A stretch of 64,000 nt of DNA from an uncultured Oscillospiraceae bacterium (GCA_934667095.1 CAKULE010000010.1:1-64000), one strand, 5' to 3'; shown: positions 24,842-33,749, numbered from the stretch's first letter. Numbers and translations are program-made. The notes: generated from the sequence alone by a model not told the origin.

Positions 24842-25195
24842 TTTCGGGTATCATGGCAGCAGGTCGGCGTTTCCACGCAGGCGGTGTCCAAGCGGGAGCA
24901 GCAGCCAGCTGCCCGGACATCGCGCTGCTGCCCGCGCTGGCGCAGCTGTTCCGCATCTCGCTGGACGAGCGGTTCGGCCTCCCCTGCCCCGCCGAGATCG
25001 TATACGAGCTCGTGGCGGACCTGCCGTGGGAGGACGACGGAAAGCTCCGCTTCGCCGTGTACGAGGGCCGGAAGCTGCTGGACCAGAGCACCTATGAGCT
25101 GCAGCGGGCGCGAACTCCATCAAGGCGCGGTTCCGGGGCCGTGCAGCATCAACGGCTCGTGCCGGCTGGCCTGCGTCCCCAAAGAGCCCTGGTAA
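24842..25195 (+). pseudogene. XRE-family regulator remnant
   Basis: Three frames must be joined: VGVSTQAVSK (recognition helix), then SCPDIALLPALAQLFRISLDE (end of the helix-turn-helix domain), then LRFAVYEGRKLLDQSTYE and a C-terminal INGSCRLACVPKEPW. The N-terminus is missing. At least two frameshifts. Not functional. Confidence 0.65.
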
Positions 25196-25201
25196 TGGGT
25201 A

Positions 25202-25244
25202 AGAGAGCGGGCAGGCCCTGACGGGCCTGCCCGCTCTCTTTTTA
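25202..25244 (+). terminator. Strong hairpin terminator
   Basis: AGAGAGCGGGCAGGCCC paired with its complement, then TTTTT on the plus strand. Confidence 0.82.
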
Positions 25245-25424
25245 CAGCTCCGGGGAGTGGAACTGATCCGGGTCCTGCCAGTGGTCGAGGTCGCTGTCCT
25301 CGTGCTTGGGGGCGGCGAAGGGCCCCGGCTGGATGCGGCCCGCCACGATGTCGGACAGCAGCTTGTGCTGGCTGGGGGCCGGGGCGATGTCCCGCTCCCG
25401 CTGACGTTCCCTTTTCCTGCGCAT
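25242..25424 (-). CDS. Small hydrophilic protein (60 residues)
   Basis: Starts MRRKRERQRERD with a clear ribosome site (AAGGAG, 8 bases) and ends DQFHSPEL. Basic at the N-terminus, acidic and Asp/His-rich at the C-terminus (KHEDSDLDHWQDPDQ). No signal peptide or membrane segment. Unknown family. It lies after a 35-residue gene of similar charge character on the same strand. Confidence 0.6.
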   Translation of the reverse strand: MRRKRERQRERDIAPAPSQHKLLSDIVAGRIQPGPFAAPKHEDSDLDHWQDPDQFHSPEL

Positions 25425-25445
25425 ACGCGGCTCCTTTCACGAAAA

Positions 25446-25472
25446 AGCGGAGGGCTTTGGCTCCCTCCGCTC
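25446..25472 (-). terminator. Terminator of the 35-residue gene
   Basis: AGCGGAGGG / CCCTCCGCT stem with TTTTT on the minus strand. Confidence 0.75.
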
Positions 25473-25478
25473 CCCCGT

Positions 25479-25586
25479 TTACTGCTTGCTTTCGCTCTGC
25501 TTGTTCTCCGGACGGGCCTCTCCCTGCCGCTTGCAGTCCTCGGCGGACTGCTGCTTTTTGCTCTCAGGGCGTTCCTTGCTTTTCAT
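25479..25586 (-). CDS. Very small hydrophilic protein (35 residues)
   Basis: MKSKERPESKK... ending QSESKQ; ribosome site GAGGTGA with 5 bases to the ATG. Composed almost only of K, E, S, Q, R and P with one Cys (AEDCKRQ). A terminator follows 7 bases after the stop. Highly charged short proteins of this kind in spore-formers can be spore proteins, but nothing here proves it. Confidence 0.5.
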   Translation of the reverse strand: MKSKERPESKKQQSAEDCKRQGEARPENKQSESKQ

Positions 25587-25675
25587 GCTGCTCACCTCGC
25601 TGGTGAAAGTATGCCCCACTCAGGGAAAAACTACACGCAGAAGCAATATTTTTTCTATGCAAGGGCCTGTTTTTG

Positions 25676-25684
25676 TGGTATAAT
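25676..25684 (+). promoter_or_regulatory. Extended -10 promoter of nrdR
   Basis: TGGTATAAT, about 35 bases before the nrdR start; no clear -35. Confidence 0.6.
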
Positions 25685-25718
25685 ACCGGGCAAAGAGAGA
25701 GGAAAGGATCGATGCCCC

Positions 25719-26174
25719 GTGAAATGCCCCTACTGCGCCAATCTGGAAAGCAAGGTCGTGGATTCCCGCCCCGCCGAGGAGGGCGCCAGCATCCGCCGCC
25801 GGCGGGAATGCTTGGAGTGCCGCAAGCGCTTCACCACCTATGAGACAGTGGAGAGCCTGCCGCTGGTGGTCATCAAGCGGGACGGCAGCCGGCAGACCTT
25901 TGACAAATCCAAGCTGCTGAACAGCATGCTCAAGTCCTGCGAGAAGCGGTCCGTGTCCATGTCCACGCTGGAACGCATCGCCGATGAGATCGAGCAGACC
26001 CTGCAGAACAAGATGGAGCGGGAGGTGCCCTCCACCGAAATCGGCGAGCTGGTGATGGAAAAGCTCAAGGGCGTGGACGAGGTTGCCTATGTGCGGTTCG
26101 CCTCGGTGTACCGCCAGTTCAAGGACATCAGCACCTTCATGAACGAGCTGAACAAGCTGCTGCAGGAAAAATAA
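25719..26174 (+). CDS. nrdR: Transcriptional repressor NrdR
   Basis: 151 residues from a GTG start behind AAAGGA. Zinc ribbon CPYC (residues 3-6) and CLEC (about 31-34), followed by the ATP-cone domain (PLVVIKRDGSRQTFDKSKLL). It senses ATP/dATP and represses ribonucleotide reductase genes. Ends at the terminator at 26188-26215. Confidence 0.97.
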   Translation: MKCPYCANLESKVVDSRPAEEGASIRRRRECLECRKRFTTYETVESLPLVVIKRDGSRQTFDKSKLLNSMLKSCEKRSVSMSTLERIADEIEQTLQNKMEREVPSTEIGELVMEKLKGVDEVAYVRFASVYRQFKDISTFMNELNKLLQEK

Positions 26175-26187
26175 AGACGACAAAAGT

Positions 26188-26215
26188 GGGCGTCCCGGCG
26201 GGACGCCCGTTTTTT
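26188..26215 (+). terminator. Terminator of nrdR
   Basis: GGGCGTCC CGGCG GGACGCCC followed by six T; the T-run is also the stop region of the convergent gene. Confidence 0.9.
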
Positions 26216-26897
26216 ATGCCCGCAGGACCGCAAGATTCTCCCGGGTCGCCCGGCCCTGCTCCCAGAGGAGGGTGAGAAGCTGGGGCTCCAGCGCCGGGGG
26301 CAGGGGCAGGTTCGGGAGGGTCAGCCGCAGGCCGTCCAGCGCGGGCTCTCCGTACAGGCGAAGCCGGGCCGGGCCCGGGCAGGGGCCGAAGGCCACCCGC
26401 AGGTCCGCCGCCGCGCCGGGCGGGAGCTCCGGCAGGCCAAATTGAGCCCGGAGCCCCCGGAAAAAAGACTCCCCCGCCCCGGGGACCTCGATGCCCAGCG
26501 CCCGCACCCGCGGACACAGCCGCTGGGCACAGGCCCGCAGTTCCCCGCAGAGGCTGGGGCCGGCCAGTACCACCCGGGAGTGCTCCGGGACAATGCCGTG
26601 AGCCGCCAGCCAGCCCAGCACCAGTACGTCTGCCAGCCCGCGGCAGAGGGCCAGCGGATCCACCGGACGTACCCGCTCCAGCCGGTCCCGGCAGGGAAAG
26701 TCCGGCAGAAGCACCGCCCGGTCCATCCCCGCAGACAGCAGGGCGGCCTCCAGCGCCCGCAGGCGGCGGGCCAGCCGCCGCTCTGACAGGCCGGGCGGCA
26801 GGAACAGCGTGGCCGACAGCAATGACAGGCCGGCCAGCTCCACCGGCTCCGGCGACAGCCGCCCCCGGCAGTGGGCACAGCCCAGCAGTCCTGTCAT
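26214..26897 (-). CDS. Protein of unknown function with N-terminal CxxC
   Basis: About 227 residues, ATG at 26897 behind GAGGTGA. A single CAHC pair lies near the N-terminus; the rest is Leu-, Arg- and Pro-rich (LSERRLARRLRALEAALL, DPLALCRGLADVLVLGWLAAHG, EPQLLTLLWEQGRATRENLAVL). The 'GIVPEHSRVVLAG' segment and several conserved-looking Cys give it a real-protein character. No membrane segment. I do not recognise a family. Convergent with nrdR and upstream of, but separate from, the protease gene. Confidence 0.6.
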   Translation of the reverse strand: MTGLLGCAHCRGRLSPEPVELAGLSLLSATLFLPPGLSERRLARRLRALEAALLSAGMDRAVLLPDFPCRDRLERVRPVDPLALCRGLADVLVLGWLAAHGIVPEHSRVVLAGPSLCGELRACAQRLCPRVRALGIEVPGAGESFFRGLRAQFGLPELPPGAAADLRVAFGPCPGPARLRLYGEPALDGLRLTLPNLPLPPALEPQLLTLLWEQGRATRENLAVLRA

Positions 26898-26964
26898 GTC
26901 CCTCACCTCGGGGACAGTGTATGCAGAAGCGCCCTCCCGGCAGACCGGGAGGGCGCTGTTTGCT

Positions 26965-28104
26965 TTACTGCTTCAGCAGGTCCAGAGCTGCCTGAAGCTG
27001 GCTGTCGCTGTCCGAGGCAAGGGAGAACTCCACATCGGGGGTAATGCCCTCACCGATGAGGGAGTGGCCGCTGCCGGTACAGTAGGTGGCCACGGAAATG
27101 CCCAGACCGCCGCCGTTGGGCAGCGGGAAGGTCACCTGAGAGTACCCCTTGCCAGAGGTGAGCTCGCCCACGATGGGGGTGCCGTAGGTCTCACGCAGCT
27201 GGGCGGCCAGCAGCTCGGCGGCGGAGTAGGTCTCGCTGTTCACCAGCACCACCATGGGCACGGACACGCAGGCGGCGTCCGACTTGGTCTCCATGCGGAA
27301 CCACCAGCGGGGCTTCTGGGTGAGGACCACGCCCTCGGGCAGGAGGTAGTCCAGGATGTCCTCCAGTTCGGAGATATAGCCGCCGGGATCGTTGCGCAGG
27401 TCGATGACCAGACCTTCTGCACCGTCGGCCAGCAGACCGTCCGTCACGGAGCGGAAGCTATCCGCCGAGCCGGTGTAGAAGTTGGCCAGCTTGACGTAGC
27501 CCACGTTATCCTCCAGCATTCTGCCGCTGGCGGAGGGGCTGCGCAGGCGCTTACGGCGGCAGGTGACCTCCCGGGTCTCACCGTCCTCCCCCAGTAGGGT
27601 GAGGGTCACATCGGTGCCCTCCTCACCCGCCACCTTGTTGGTGGCGTTGTAGCGCTCGTCCCCGGCCACGGAGACGCCGTCCACAGCGGTGATCACGTCC
27701 CCAGCCAAGACGCCCGCCGCCTCGGCGGGGCCGCCCTCGGTGACGCCCACCACCAGCAGGCCCCGCTCGTCCTCATAGCTGACGGTGACGCCCACACCCA
27801 CGTAGTTGTTGGCGCGGCTCTCCTTCACTCGCTGGTAGCGCTCCTCCGTCAGGTAGTAGGACCAGCGGTCCCCCAAACCTTCCACCAGCGCGTCCAGTGC
27901 CTTGTCCGCCGCGCCGTCCAGGTCGGTCTCAGTGTCCACAAAGGCGTATTTGGCCAGCAGCCACCCCTCCATAAGGGCAAGGCCGCTCTTTCCCAGCAGA
28001 AGGCAGGTCCCCCCTACCGTCACCGCCAGCGTGACGACCACCGCCAACAGTATCTTCAGCCAGCCGGGGAGTCCCCGGCGCTTCTCCGTGCGCACTTCTT
28101 CCAT
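26965..28104 (-). CDS. S41-family C-terminal processing peptidase
   Basis: 379 residues. One N-terminal membrane anchor (about 15-35), then a CtpA N-region, a PDZ domain (about 100-170) and the S41 catalytic domain with Ser294 in ETYSAAELLAAQ and Lys319 in LTSGKGYSQ. It would cut exported proteins at their C-termini outside the membrane. It is the last gene of ftsE-ftsX-M23-S41, an arrangement suggesting it processes or removes the cell-wall hydrolase or its partners. Confidence 0.94.
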   Translation of the reverse strand: MEEVRTEKRRGLPGWLKILLAVVVTLAVTVGGTCLLLGKSGLALMEGWLLAKYAFVDTETDLDGAADKALDALVEGLGDRWSYYLTEERYQRVKESRANNYVGVGVTVSYEDERGLLVVGVTEGGPAEAAGVLAGDVITAVDGVSVAGDERYNATNKVAGEEGTDVTLTLLGEDGETREVTCRRKRLRSPSASGRMLEDNVGYVKLANFYTGSADSFRSVTDGLLADGAEGLVIDLRNDPGGYISELEDILDYLLPEGVVLTQKPRWWFRMETKSDAACVSVPMVVLVNSETYSAAELLAAQLRETYGTPIVGELTSGKGYSQVTFPLPNGGGLGISVATYCTGSGHSLIGEGITPDVEFSLASDSDSQLQAALDLLKQ

Positions 28105-28161
28105 GATGATACCTCCGGAAAGCGCACAGGGCGGGCAGTGCCCGCCCTGTGACAGATCAAA

Positions 28162-29403
28162 TTATTTGCCCAGCATCTTCTTGATCACGTTTACATAGGG
28201 GCCGGTGTAGGGCAGGTTGGGATAGAGCTTCAGGACGTTGTCCCGGGCGCCGTTGATGCGCAGCTCAAAGTGCAGGTGGTTGCCGGTGGAGTTGCCGGTG
28301 GTGCCCACGTAGCCGATGACCTGCCCCTTCTCCACGGTCTGCCCCACCTTAACGATGGGCTGGGTGCGCTGATGGGCGTACAGCGTGGAGTATCCGTTGC
28401 CGTGGCTGATGATGCAGTACCAGCCGTAGGAGGAGTACTTGTTGGAACTCACATAGGTGACCACGCCCCCCTGCGCCGCGTGGATCTGGGTGCCGGCGGC
28501 AGCAGGGATGTCGGTGCCGGTGTGGGTCTCCCAGCGGCCGGTGATGGGGCTGGTGCGGCCGCCGTAGACCGAGGAGATATAGTAGGTGCCCGGCAGGGGC
28601 CAGTACCAGTCGCCGCTGTTGTTCAGGGCGGCGATCTGGGCGGCGTACTGGGCCTCAGCCTTCTTCAGGTTGGACTGGATCTGGCTCTCCTCCGCCGCCA
28701 GCTGACGGGCCTGAGAGGCCAGCGTGGCCGCGCTGGCGGAGATCTTGTCATACAGGGTCTGCGCGTCCGCCTGCTGGGTCTCCAGCTCGGTCCTCTTGGC
28801 CTCCAGCGTCTTCTGGGTCTCGGCCTGCTCCGCGCGGTCGGTCTCCAGCTCCTGCCGGGCGGTGTCCAGCTCCGTCTGGGTGGCCTTCAGCGCGTCGATG
28901 ATCCGGTTGCTGTAATCCATGATATCCGAAATGAGGGTGGTATAGTCCAACAGCTGAGAGAAACTGCTGGCCTGAAAGATCACCGACAGATAGGACACGG
29001 AGCCGGTCTCCTCCACCCAGCGGACATGCTCGCAGAACTCGGCATACTGCTCCGCCTGCTGCTCCTCAAGGGCGGCGATATCCTCCTCCTTCTGCTGGAT
29101 GTCCAGATCGTACTGGTCCAGCAGGCGCTGACTGGCGATGATCTCCTGCTCGGTGAGCATGATCTGGGACTCGATGAGGGCCACCGTCTCCTCCGCTCTG
29201 GACAGGTCGCCCTTGATGGCGTTCAGCTGCTTCTGGACCTCCTGCTTCTGGGAGGTGATGCTTGAGAGGGAGTTCTTCAGGTTGTCGATGTCGCTTTTGG
29301 TGACCTCGGCCCCGGCCAGCACGGACAGGGCCGGCACCAGCACCGACAGGAGCATCACGATGGCCAGCACGATCACGATGATGCGGGTAGTTTTCTTTTT
29401 CAT
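28162..29403 (-). CDS. M23 peptidoglycan hydrolase with coiled coil (EnvC/PcsB-like FtsEX partner)
   Basis: 413 residues. Signal peptide, then a long coiled coil (about 35-255, rich in Q, E, L), then an M23 lytic domain. The zinc and catalytic residues are visible: H294 and D298 (HTGTD), H344 (LYAHQ), H376 and H378 (NHLHFEL). Coiled-coil M23 proteins are opened by FtsX during division. Start is 10 bases after ftsX. Confidence 0.92.
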   Translation of the reverse strand: MKKKTTRIIVIVLAIVMLLSVLVPALSVLAGAEVTKSDIDNLKNSLSSITSQKQEVQKQLNAIKGDLSRAEETVALIESQIMLTEQEIIASQRLLDQYDLDIQQKEEDIAALEEQQAEQYAEFCEHVRWVEETGSVSYLSVIFQASSFSQLLDYTTLISDIMDYSNRIIDALKATQTELDTARQELETDRAEQAETQKTLEAKRTELETQQADAQTLYDKISASAATLASQARQLAAEESQIQSNLKKAEAQYAAQIAALNNSGDWYWPLPGTYYISSVYGGRTSPITGRWETHTGTDIPAAAGTQIHAAQGGVVTYVSSNKYSSYGWYCIISHGNGYSTLYAHQRTQPIVKVGQTVEKGQVIGYVGTTGNSTGNHLHFELRINGARDNVLKLYPNLPYTGPYVNVIKKMLGK

Positions 29404-29413
29404 GAGCTCCTCC

Positions 29414-30304
29414 TTACACTTTCAGGAAGCGGCGGATAGCGAGGCCGGAGCCGCAGGCGCCGATGAGCGCCCCGGCGGCCAGAAACAGGAGCAGGACACT
29501 GCTCCAGATGGAGCTGAAGGGGATCACGGAGAACAGCGTCACCGCACCGCCGGCCACGATGGCCTTGTACACGGCGGCGTACACCGCCCACTGGAGCAGA
29601 AAGGCGATCACTGCGCCGAACAGGCCCAGCAGCAGGCCCTCGATGACGAAGGGCCAGCGGACGAAGCTGTTGGTGGCGCCGCACATCTTCATGATGGCGA
29701 TCTCCTCCCGGCGGGCGAAGGTGGTGAGCCGGATGGTGTTGGCGATGATGAACAGGGATACCGCCACCAGAATGGCCACTAGGATCCACGCCAGTACGGT
29801 GGCCACGTTGCGCACGGTGACAAAGCTCTCCGCCAGCTTGCCCTCCGCCCGGATGTTGGCCACACCCTCCAGACTGCGAACGGACTCCACCGTCTGATTG
29901 AACTGGCTCAGGTCGGAGACCCGGATGGCCAGCCGGTCCCGGAAGACCTCATCCGGCAGGTCGACGTAGAGGCCCTCGTCCTCCCGGCCCTCCAGGTAGG
30001 CGGCCTTGGCCTCCTCCCGTGTGTGGAAGCTGACGTCCGCCACGTTGGGCAGGCGTTTCACCTGGTTCATAAGGCTCTGGATCTGGTCGTTGGTATAGCT
30101 CTCGTCAATGTAGGCGAGGAATTCGTTCTCGTCCTCCAGCGTGCCCAGCATCTTGTCGGCGTTGAGGGCCACCAGCGAGAAGGAGCCCATAATGAGCAGG
30201 CAGGCCATGATCATACACACGGCGGCAAAGGACATGAGGCCGTGGGTGAAGATGCTGTGGAAGCCCTCGCTGAGGAAGTAGCCGAAATCAAATCGTCTTC
30301 TCAT
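29414..30304 (-). CDS. ftsX: Cell-division ABC-like permease FtsX
   Basis: 296 residues with one N-terminal and three C-terminal membrane segments and a large outer loop (about 50-165) that binds the hydrolase. Family words: EIAIMKMCGATNSFVRWPF, RIRR-like C-terminus. It overlaps ftsE by 17 bases. With FtsE it transmits ATP hydrolysis to the M23 hydrolase next door. Confidence 0.95.
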   Translation of the reverse strand: MRRRFDFGYFLSEGFHSIFTHGLMSFAAVCMIMACLLIMGSFSLVALNADKMLGTLEDENEFLAYIDESYTNDQIQSLMNQVKRLPNVADVSFHTREEAKAAYLEGREDEGLYVDLPDEVFRDRLAIRVSDLSQFNQTVESVRSLEGVANIRAEGKLAESFVTVRNVATVLAWILVAILVAVSLFIIANTIRLTTFARREEIAIMKMCGATNSFVRWPFVIEGLLLGLFGAVIAFLLQWAVYAAVYKAIVAGGAVTLFSVIPFSSIWSSVLLLFLAAGALIGACGSGLAIRRFLKV

Positions 30305-30980
30305 ACTTGTAGTAGCCTCCCTCCGCGTCGCTGACCAGCCTGCCGTCCTTGATGGCCACCACCCGCTTGGAAAAGCGGTCTACCAGTTCCTTCTCGTGGG
30401 TGACCACCAGCATGGTGGTGCCCATGGTGTTGATGCGCTCCAGCAGGGTCATGATCTCCAGCGAGCGCTGGGGGTCCAGATTGCCGGTGGGCTCGTCCGC
30501 GATGATCATCTGGGGGTTGTTCACCAGCGCCCGGGCGATGGCCACCCGCTGCTGCTCGCCGCCGCTCATCTCGTTGGGGTAGACATTTTTCTTCTCCCCG
30601 AGGCCCACAAGGTCCAGTACGTAGGGGATGCGCTTGCGCATCTCCCGGGGACTGGCCCCCACCGCCCGCATGGCAAACTCCAGATTGCCGCGGACGGTCT
30701 TTTTGTCAATCAGGCGGAAGTCCTGAAAGACCACGCCGAGGGTCCGCCGCAGGTAGGGGATCTGCCACTGGCGGATATTGTTCAGATTGTAGCCATTCAC
30801 CATCACCCGGCCGCCGGTGGAGTGCTCCTCCCCCGTGAGCAGCTTGATGATGGTGGATTTTCCGGAGCCCGAGGGCCCCACAAGAAAGGCAAATTCTCCG
30901 TCGTCGATCTGTAAATCGAGCCCCTTCAGGGCCTTGGTGCCGTTGTCGTACTCTTTATATACATCAACCAATCGTATCAT
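30288..30980 (-). CDS. ftsE: Cell-division ATP-binding protein FtsE
   Basis: 230 residues from the ATG at 30980 (GGAG nine bases before). Walker A GPSGSGKST, Q-loop FQDFRLI, signature MSGGEQQR, Walker B IIADEPTGNLD and H-loop VTHEK are all present. It powers FtsX. First gene of the cell-wall operon. Confidence 0.97.
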   Translation of the reverse strand: MIRLVDVYKEYDNGTKALKGLDLQIDDGEFAFLVGPSGSGKSTIIKLLTGEEHSTGGRVMVNGYNLNNIRQWQIPYLRRTLGVVFQDFRLIDKKTVRGNLEFAMRAVGASPREMRKRIPYVLDLVGLGEKKNVYPNEMSGGEQQRVAIARALVNNPQMIIADEPTGNLDPQRSLEIMTLLERINTMGTTMLVVTHEKELVDRFSKRVVAIKDGRLVSDAEGGYYKYEKTI

Positions 30981-31039
30981 GGCCCGCATCTCCGTTGTAA
31001 CTATTTGTAACCTTTTGAAAGGCAGTCGTTATCTTCCTC

Positions 31040-31068
31040 ATTATATCGGCTGAATCGTGGCGTGTCAA
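31040..31068 (-). promoter_or_regulatory. Promoter of ftsEX operon
   Basis: Minus strand TTGACA, 17 bases, TATAAT; about 60 bases before the start codon. Confidence 0.9.
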
Positions 31069-31109
31069 CCTATTTCGCCCGGTTCTGACTGAAACCGGAT
31101 TTAAATTTA

Positions 31110-31126
31110 TGTTAACTTTTTGTGAC
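31110..31126 (+). promoter_or_regulatory. WalR-like box upstream of ftsE
   Basis: TGTTAA-N5-TGTGAC, one mismatch from TGTWAH-N5-TGTWAH, about 40 bases upstream of the -35, where an activator would sit. Two further TGTAAC pairs with 4-base spacing lie at 30995-31011 and on the minus strand near 31143-31158. Confidence 0.5.
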
Positions 31127-31160
31127 CTCAGGAAAACGAAAAAGTTACAAAAGGTTACAA

Positions 31161-31196
31161 AAAAGTGGTCCACGGCATATGCCGTGGACCACTTTT
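31161..31196 (-). terminator. Terminator of the CdaR/PucR-like gene
   Basis: A perfect 16-bp stem with an ATAT loop and T-run on the minus strand. Confidence 0.88.
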
Positions 31197-31209
31197 ATTG
31201 ACTGGTAGG

Positions 31210-32301
31210 TCAGGACTCCACGCCCCGGGACACCAGATACTTCTTGACCATGAGGGCCACCTTGAATGTGATGGCGTCGTCGAACTCCCGCAGGTCCAGT
31301 CCGGTGAGCTTCTTGATCTTCTCCAGACGGTACACAAGGGTGTTCCGGTGGACGAAGAGCTTCCGGGCGGTCTCGGAGACGTTCAGGTTATTCTCGAAGA
31401 ACTTGTTGATGGTGAACAGGGTCTCCTGATCCAGCGCGTCAATGGGGTTCTTCTTGAAGACCTCCTGCAGGAACATCTCGCAGAGGGTGGTGGGCAGCTG
31501 ATAGATCAGACGGCCAATGCCCAGATTCTCGTAGGTGATGATGGAGCGCTCGGTGTCGAAGACCTTACCTACCTCAATGGCCACCTGCGCCTCCTTATAG
31601 GCCCGGGCCAGATCGCGGACATGGTTGACCACGGTGCCGACGCCCACCACGGTCTTGATGCCCAACTCGTGGAGGATGGCGTCCTGAACGGTCTGGGCGA
31701 TCTTCTGGGCCTCGCGGCTGTCGCTGCCGTCGTTCAGCTGCTTGACCAGAGCCACGTCGGTCTCGCTGATGGAGAGGACATAGTCCACCTGCCGGTCCGG
31801 GAAGAGGTTGGACACCACGTCCACGGCGGCGATGTCGGGCTCGCCCAGCTGGCGGATGAGGATAACCGCGCGGGGCACCTCGGAGACGAAGTGCAGTTCC
31901 TTGGCACGGACGTAGATGTCACCCAGCAGGATGTTGTCGGAGAGGATGTTCTTCACGAAGGTGGACTTGTCGTGCTTCTCCTCGTAATAGGTCTTGGCGC
32001 CGTTGAGGGCAATGGCCGCCATGGAGCACAGCAGGGCGGCCTGCTCGTCCTCGCCGCGGGCGAAGGCGGCGTAATCAAACTGGCCGTTCCAGCCGCTGAG
32101 CGTCTTGAAGGTGTAGCCGTCACAGACGGCGGAGCCCTCGGGCTCGGCCAGCAACATGGCGGCGGCGTGGCTCCACTTTTCGCCGATGCAGGACAGCTCG
32201 TTACAGGCGATCACTGTCCCCTGCTCATCAATGACGCCGATGGCGCGGTCGGAACAGTCCTTCATCTGGAGGACGATGCTCTGAAAAATACGGCTGGACA
32301 T
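31210..32301 (-). CDS. CdaR/PucR-family transcriptional regulator
   Basis: 363 residues. An N-terminal sensory part (GVIDEQGTVIACNE) and a middle GGDEF-like/CdaR region (VGVGTVVNHVRDLARAYKEAQ) precede a C-terminal PucR-type helix-turn-helix (NLNVSETARKLFVHRNTLVYRLEKIKKLTGLD). Such proteins regulate sugar-acid, purine or amino-acid use. It stands alone with its own promoter (32370-32398), so its targets are not shown. Confidence 0.88.
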   Translation of the reverse strand: MSSRIFQSIVLQMKDCSDRAIGVIDEQGTVIACNELSCIGEKWSHAAAMLLAEPEGSAVCDGYTFKTLSGWNGQFDYAAFARGEDEQAALLCSMAAIALNGAKTYYEEKHDKSTFVKNILSDNILLGDIYVRAKELHFVSEVPRAVILIRQLGEPDIAAVDVVSNLFPDRQVDYVLSISETDVALVKQLNDGSDSREAQKIAQTVQDAILHELGIKTVVGVGTVVNHVRDLARAYKEAQVAIEVGKVFDTERSIITYENLGIGRLIYQLPTTLCEMFLQEVFKKNPIDALDQETLFTINKFFENNLNVSETARKLFVHRNTLVYRLEKIKKLTGLDLREFDDAITFKVALMVKKYLVSRGVES

Positions 32302-32369
32302 GGTTCAGTTTCCCCTTTCAAAGATCCGGCGCAGCAAACGCGCCGCTACTTTCCGCTGGTCATGCCGCT

Positions 32370-32398
32370 ATTATACCTGTTTCCCTTGCTAACTTCAA
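32370..32398 (-). promoter_or_regulatory. Promoter of the CdaR/PucR-like gene
   Basis: Minus strand TTGAAG, 17 bases, TATAAT. Confidence 0.75.
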
Positions 32399-32442
32399 TA
32401 GTTTTTTTGAATTTTTTTGTGGATTTTGCCGTTCTTTTTGAC

Positions 32443-33141
32443 TCAATGACGGAAAAGAGCCTGAATCTCCTCCTCTGTTAGTGCTCTCCACCCACCGGGA
32501 GGGAGCTCCGGGTCCATCGCCAGGGGCCCGAACCGCAGGCGTTTCAGGTAGGTCACAGGCTTCCCCCGGGCGGCCAGCATCCGCTTGATCTGGTGGTATT
32601 TTCCCTCATGCAGGGTGATGTACGCGCTGCGGGCCCCGGGCAGGAGCTCCAGCTCCCCGGGGAGGCAGGTGTAGCCGTCCGCCAGCGTGACGCCCTCCGT
32701 CACCGCCCGGCAGTCGTCCCCGTCCAGCAGGCCATCCACCTCCACGTAGTAGACCTTGTCCACGTGGCTCCTGGGGGCCAGCAGGCGGTGGGCCAGCGGG
32801 CCGTCATTGGTCAAGAGAAGCAGGCCCTCGGTGTCCTTGTCCAGCCGGCCGGCGGGGAACAGCCCCAGCCGCCGGTACTTCTGCGGCAGAAGGGAGAGCA
32901 CCGTGGGCTCCCGGGGGTCCTCGGTGGCGGAGACCAGCCCGGCGGGCTTGTGGAGCATCAGGTACACCGGCCCGGAGGCGATGGGCCCGCCGTCCACCGC
33001 CACCCGCTCCGGCTCTGCCTTGGCCTCCGGTTGGCGGCAGGGCGCTCCGTCCACCGTCACCCGGCCCGCCCGGATGAGGTCCCGGGCCTCCTTCCGGCTC
33101 CACTCCCCTGTGTTGGCCACAAGCTTGTCCAGTCGCTCCAT
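32443..33141 (-). CDS. 16S rRNA pseudouridine synthase, RsuA/RluB family
   Basis: 232 residues from the ATG at 33141 (GAGGAGG). S4-like RNA-binding domain at the N-terminus (RLDKLVANTGEWSRKEARDLIRAGRVTVDG), then the catalytic domain with Asp in AGRLDKDTEGLLLLTNDG and HEGKYHQIKRML. Length and S4 domain fit RsuA (pseudouridine 516 of 16S rRNA) better than RluB. Confidence 0.93.
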   Translation of the reverse strand: MERLDKLVANTGEWSRKEARDLIRAGRVTVDGAPCRQPEAKAEPERVAVDGGPIASGPVYLMLHKPAGLVSATEDPREPTVLSLLPQKYRRLGLFPAGRLDKDTEGLLLLTNDGPLAHRLLAPRSHVDKVYYVEVDGLLDGDDCRAVTEGVTLADGYTCLPGELELLPGARSAYITLHEGKYHQIKRMLAARGKPVTYLKRLRFGPLAMDPELPPGGWRALTEEEIQALFRH

Positions 33142-33234
33142 AGCTCTGCCTCCTCTGTTTTCTGCTCCGATTATATCATATCCCGGCGGAAAAATACATA
33201 GCATATAACATCAATCGGAACGGGAGTGGTGCGG

Positions 33235-33702
33235 ATGTTCGTCATAACGGCCCGGATACCCAAGAGAAAGCTGCTGGCGGGGGCCATCACCGCCCTGTGC
33301 TGCTGTCTGGCGGCGGGGGCCATCCTGCTGGCCGCCATGGGGCGGCGGATCTCCCCCGCGCTGGCGGAAGTCAGCGGCCTGCTGGGCGAGGATGAGCGGG
33401 CGGCCTATCTGGCGGAGCTGGGCTGGGAGATCGGCGGGGATCCCACCGTTGACGAACTGCTCATCCCCCGGAGCTTCGATGAGAGCTATGACAGCTATCT
33501 GGCCCTCCAGACCCAGCAGGGCTTCGACCTGAGCCGCTGGCGGGGAAAGGTCGTCAAGCGGTACACCTATACCATCGCTAACTGGCCGGAGGAGGGGCAG
33601 GAGATGCGGATCGCCCTGCTGCTGCGGCGGGGCACGGTCATCGGCGGGCACATCCAGTCCGCCGACGGGAGCATGGTGCTGCCACTGAGTGGCAAAAAAT
33701 AA
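33235..33702 (+). CDS. DUF4830-type membrane-anchored protein
   Basis: 155 residues from the ATG at 33235. One N-terminal membrane segment (LLAGAITALCCCLAAGAILLAA) with a CCC motif, then an outer domain with AYLAELGWEIGGDPTVDELLIP, FDESYDSYLALQTQQGFDLS and VVKRYTYTIANWP, the pattern of DUF4830. Function unknown; probably exposed outside the cell. Single gene. Confidence 0.8.
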   Translation: MFVITARIPKRKLLAGAITALCCCLAAGAILLAAMGRRISPALAEVSGLLGEDERAAYLAELGWEIGGDPTVDELLIPRSFDESYDSYLALQTQQGFDLSRWRGKVVKRYTYTIANWPEEGQEMRIALLLRRGTVIGGHIQSADGSMVLPLSGKK

Positions 33703-33735
33703 AAAATGCGCCCACGAGCCAGGCTCATGGGCGCG
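33701..33735 (-). terminator. Terminator of the MscS operon
   Basis: GCGCCCA-GAGCC stem with one mismatch and a T-run on the minus strand; it touches the end of the convergent DUF4830 gene. Confidence 0.8.
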
Positions 33736-33749
33736 TTCCCTTATCCGGT

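Noticed and set aside
25257..25718. N-terminal extension of nrdR
   Set aside because: It would run through the promoter and two opposite small genes; the zinc ribbon begins at the GTG start.
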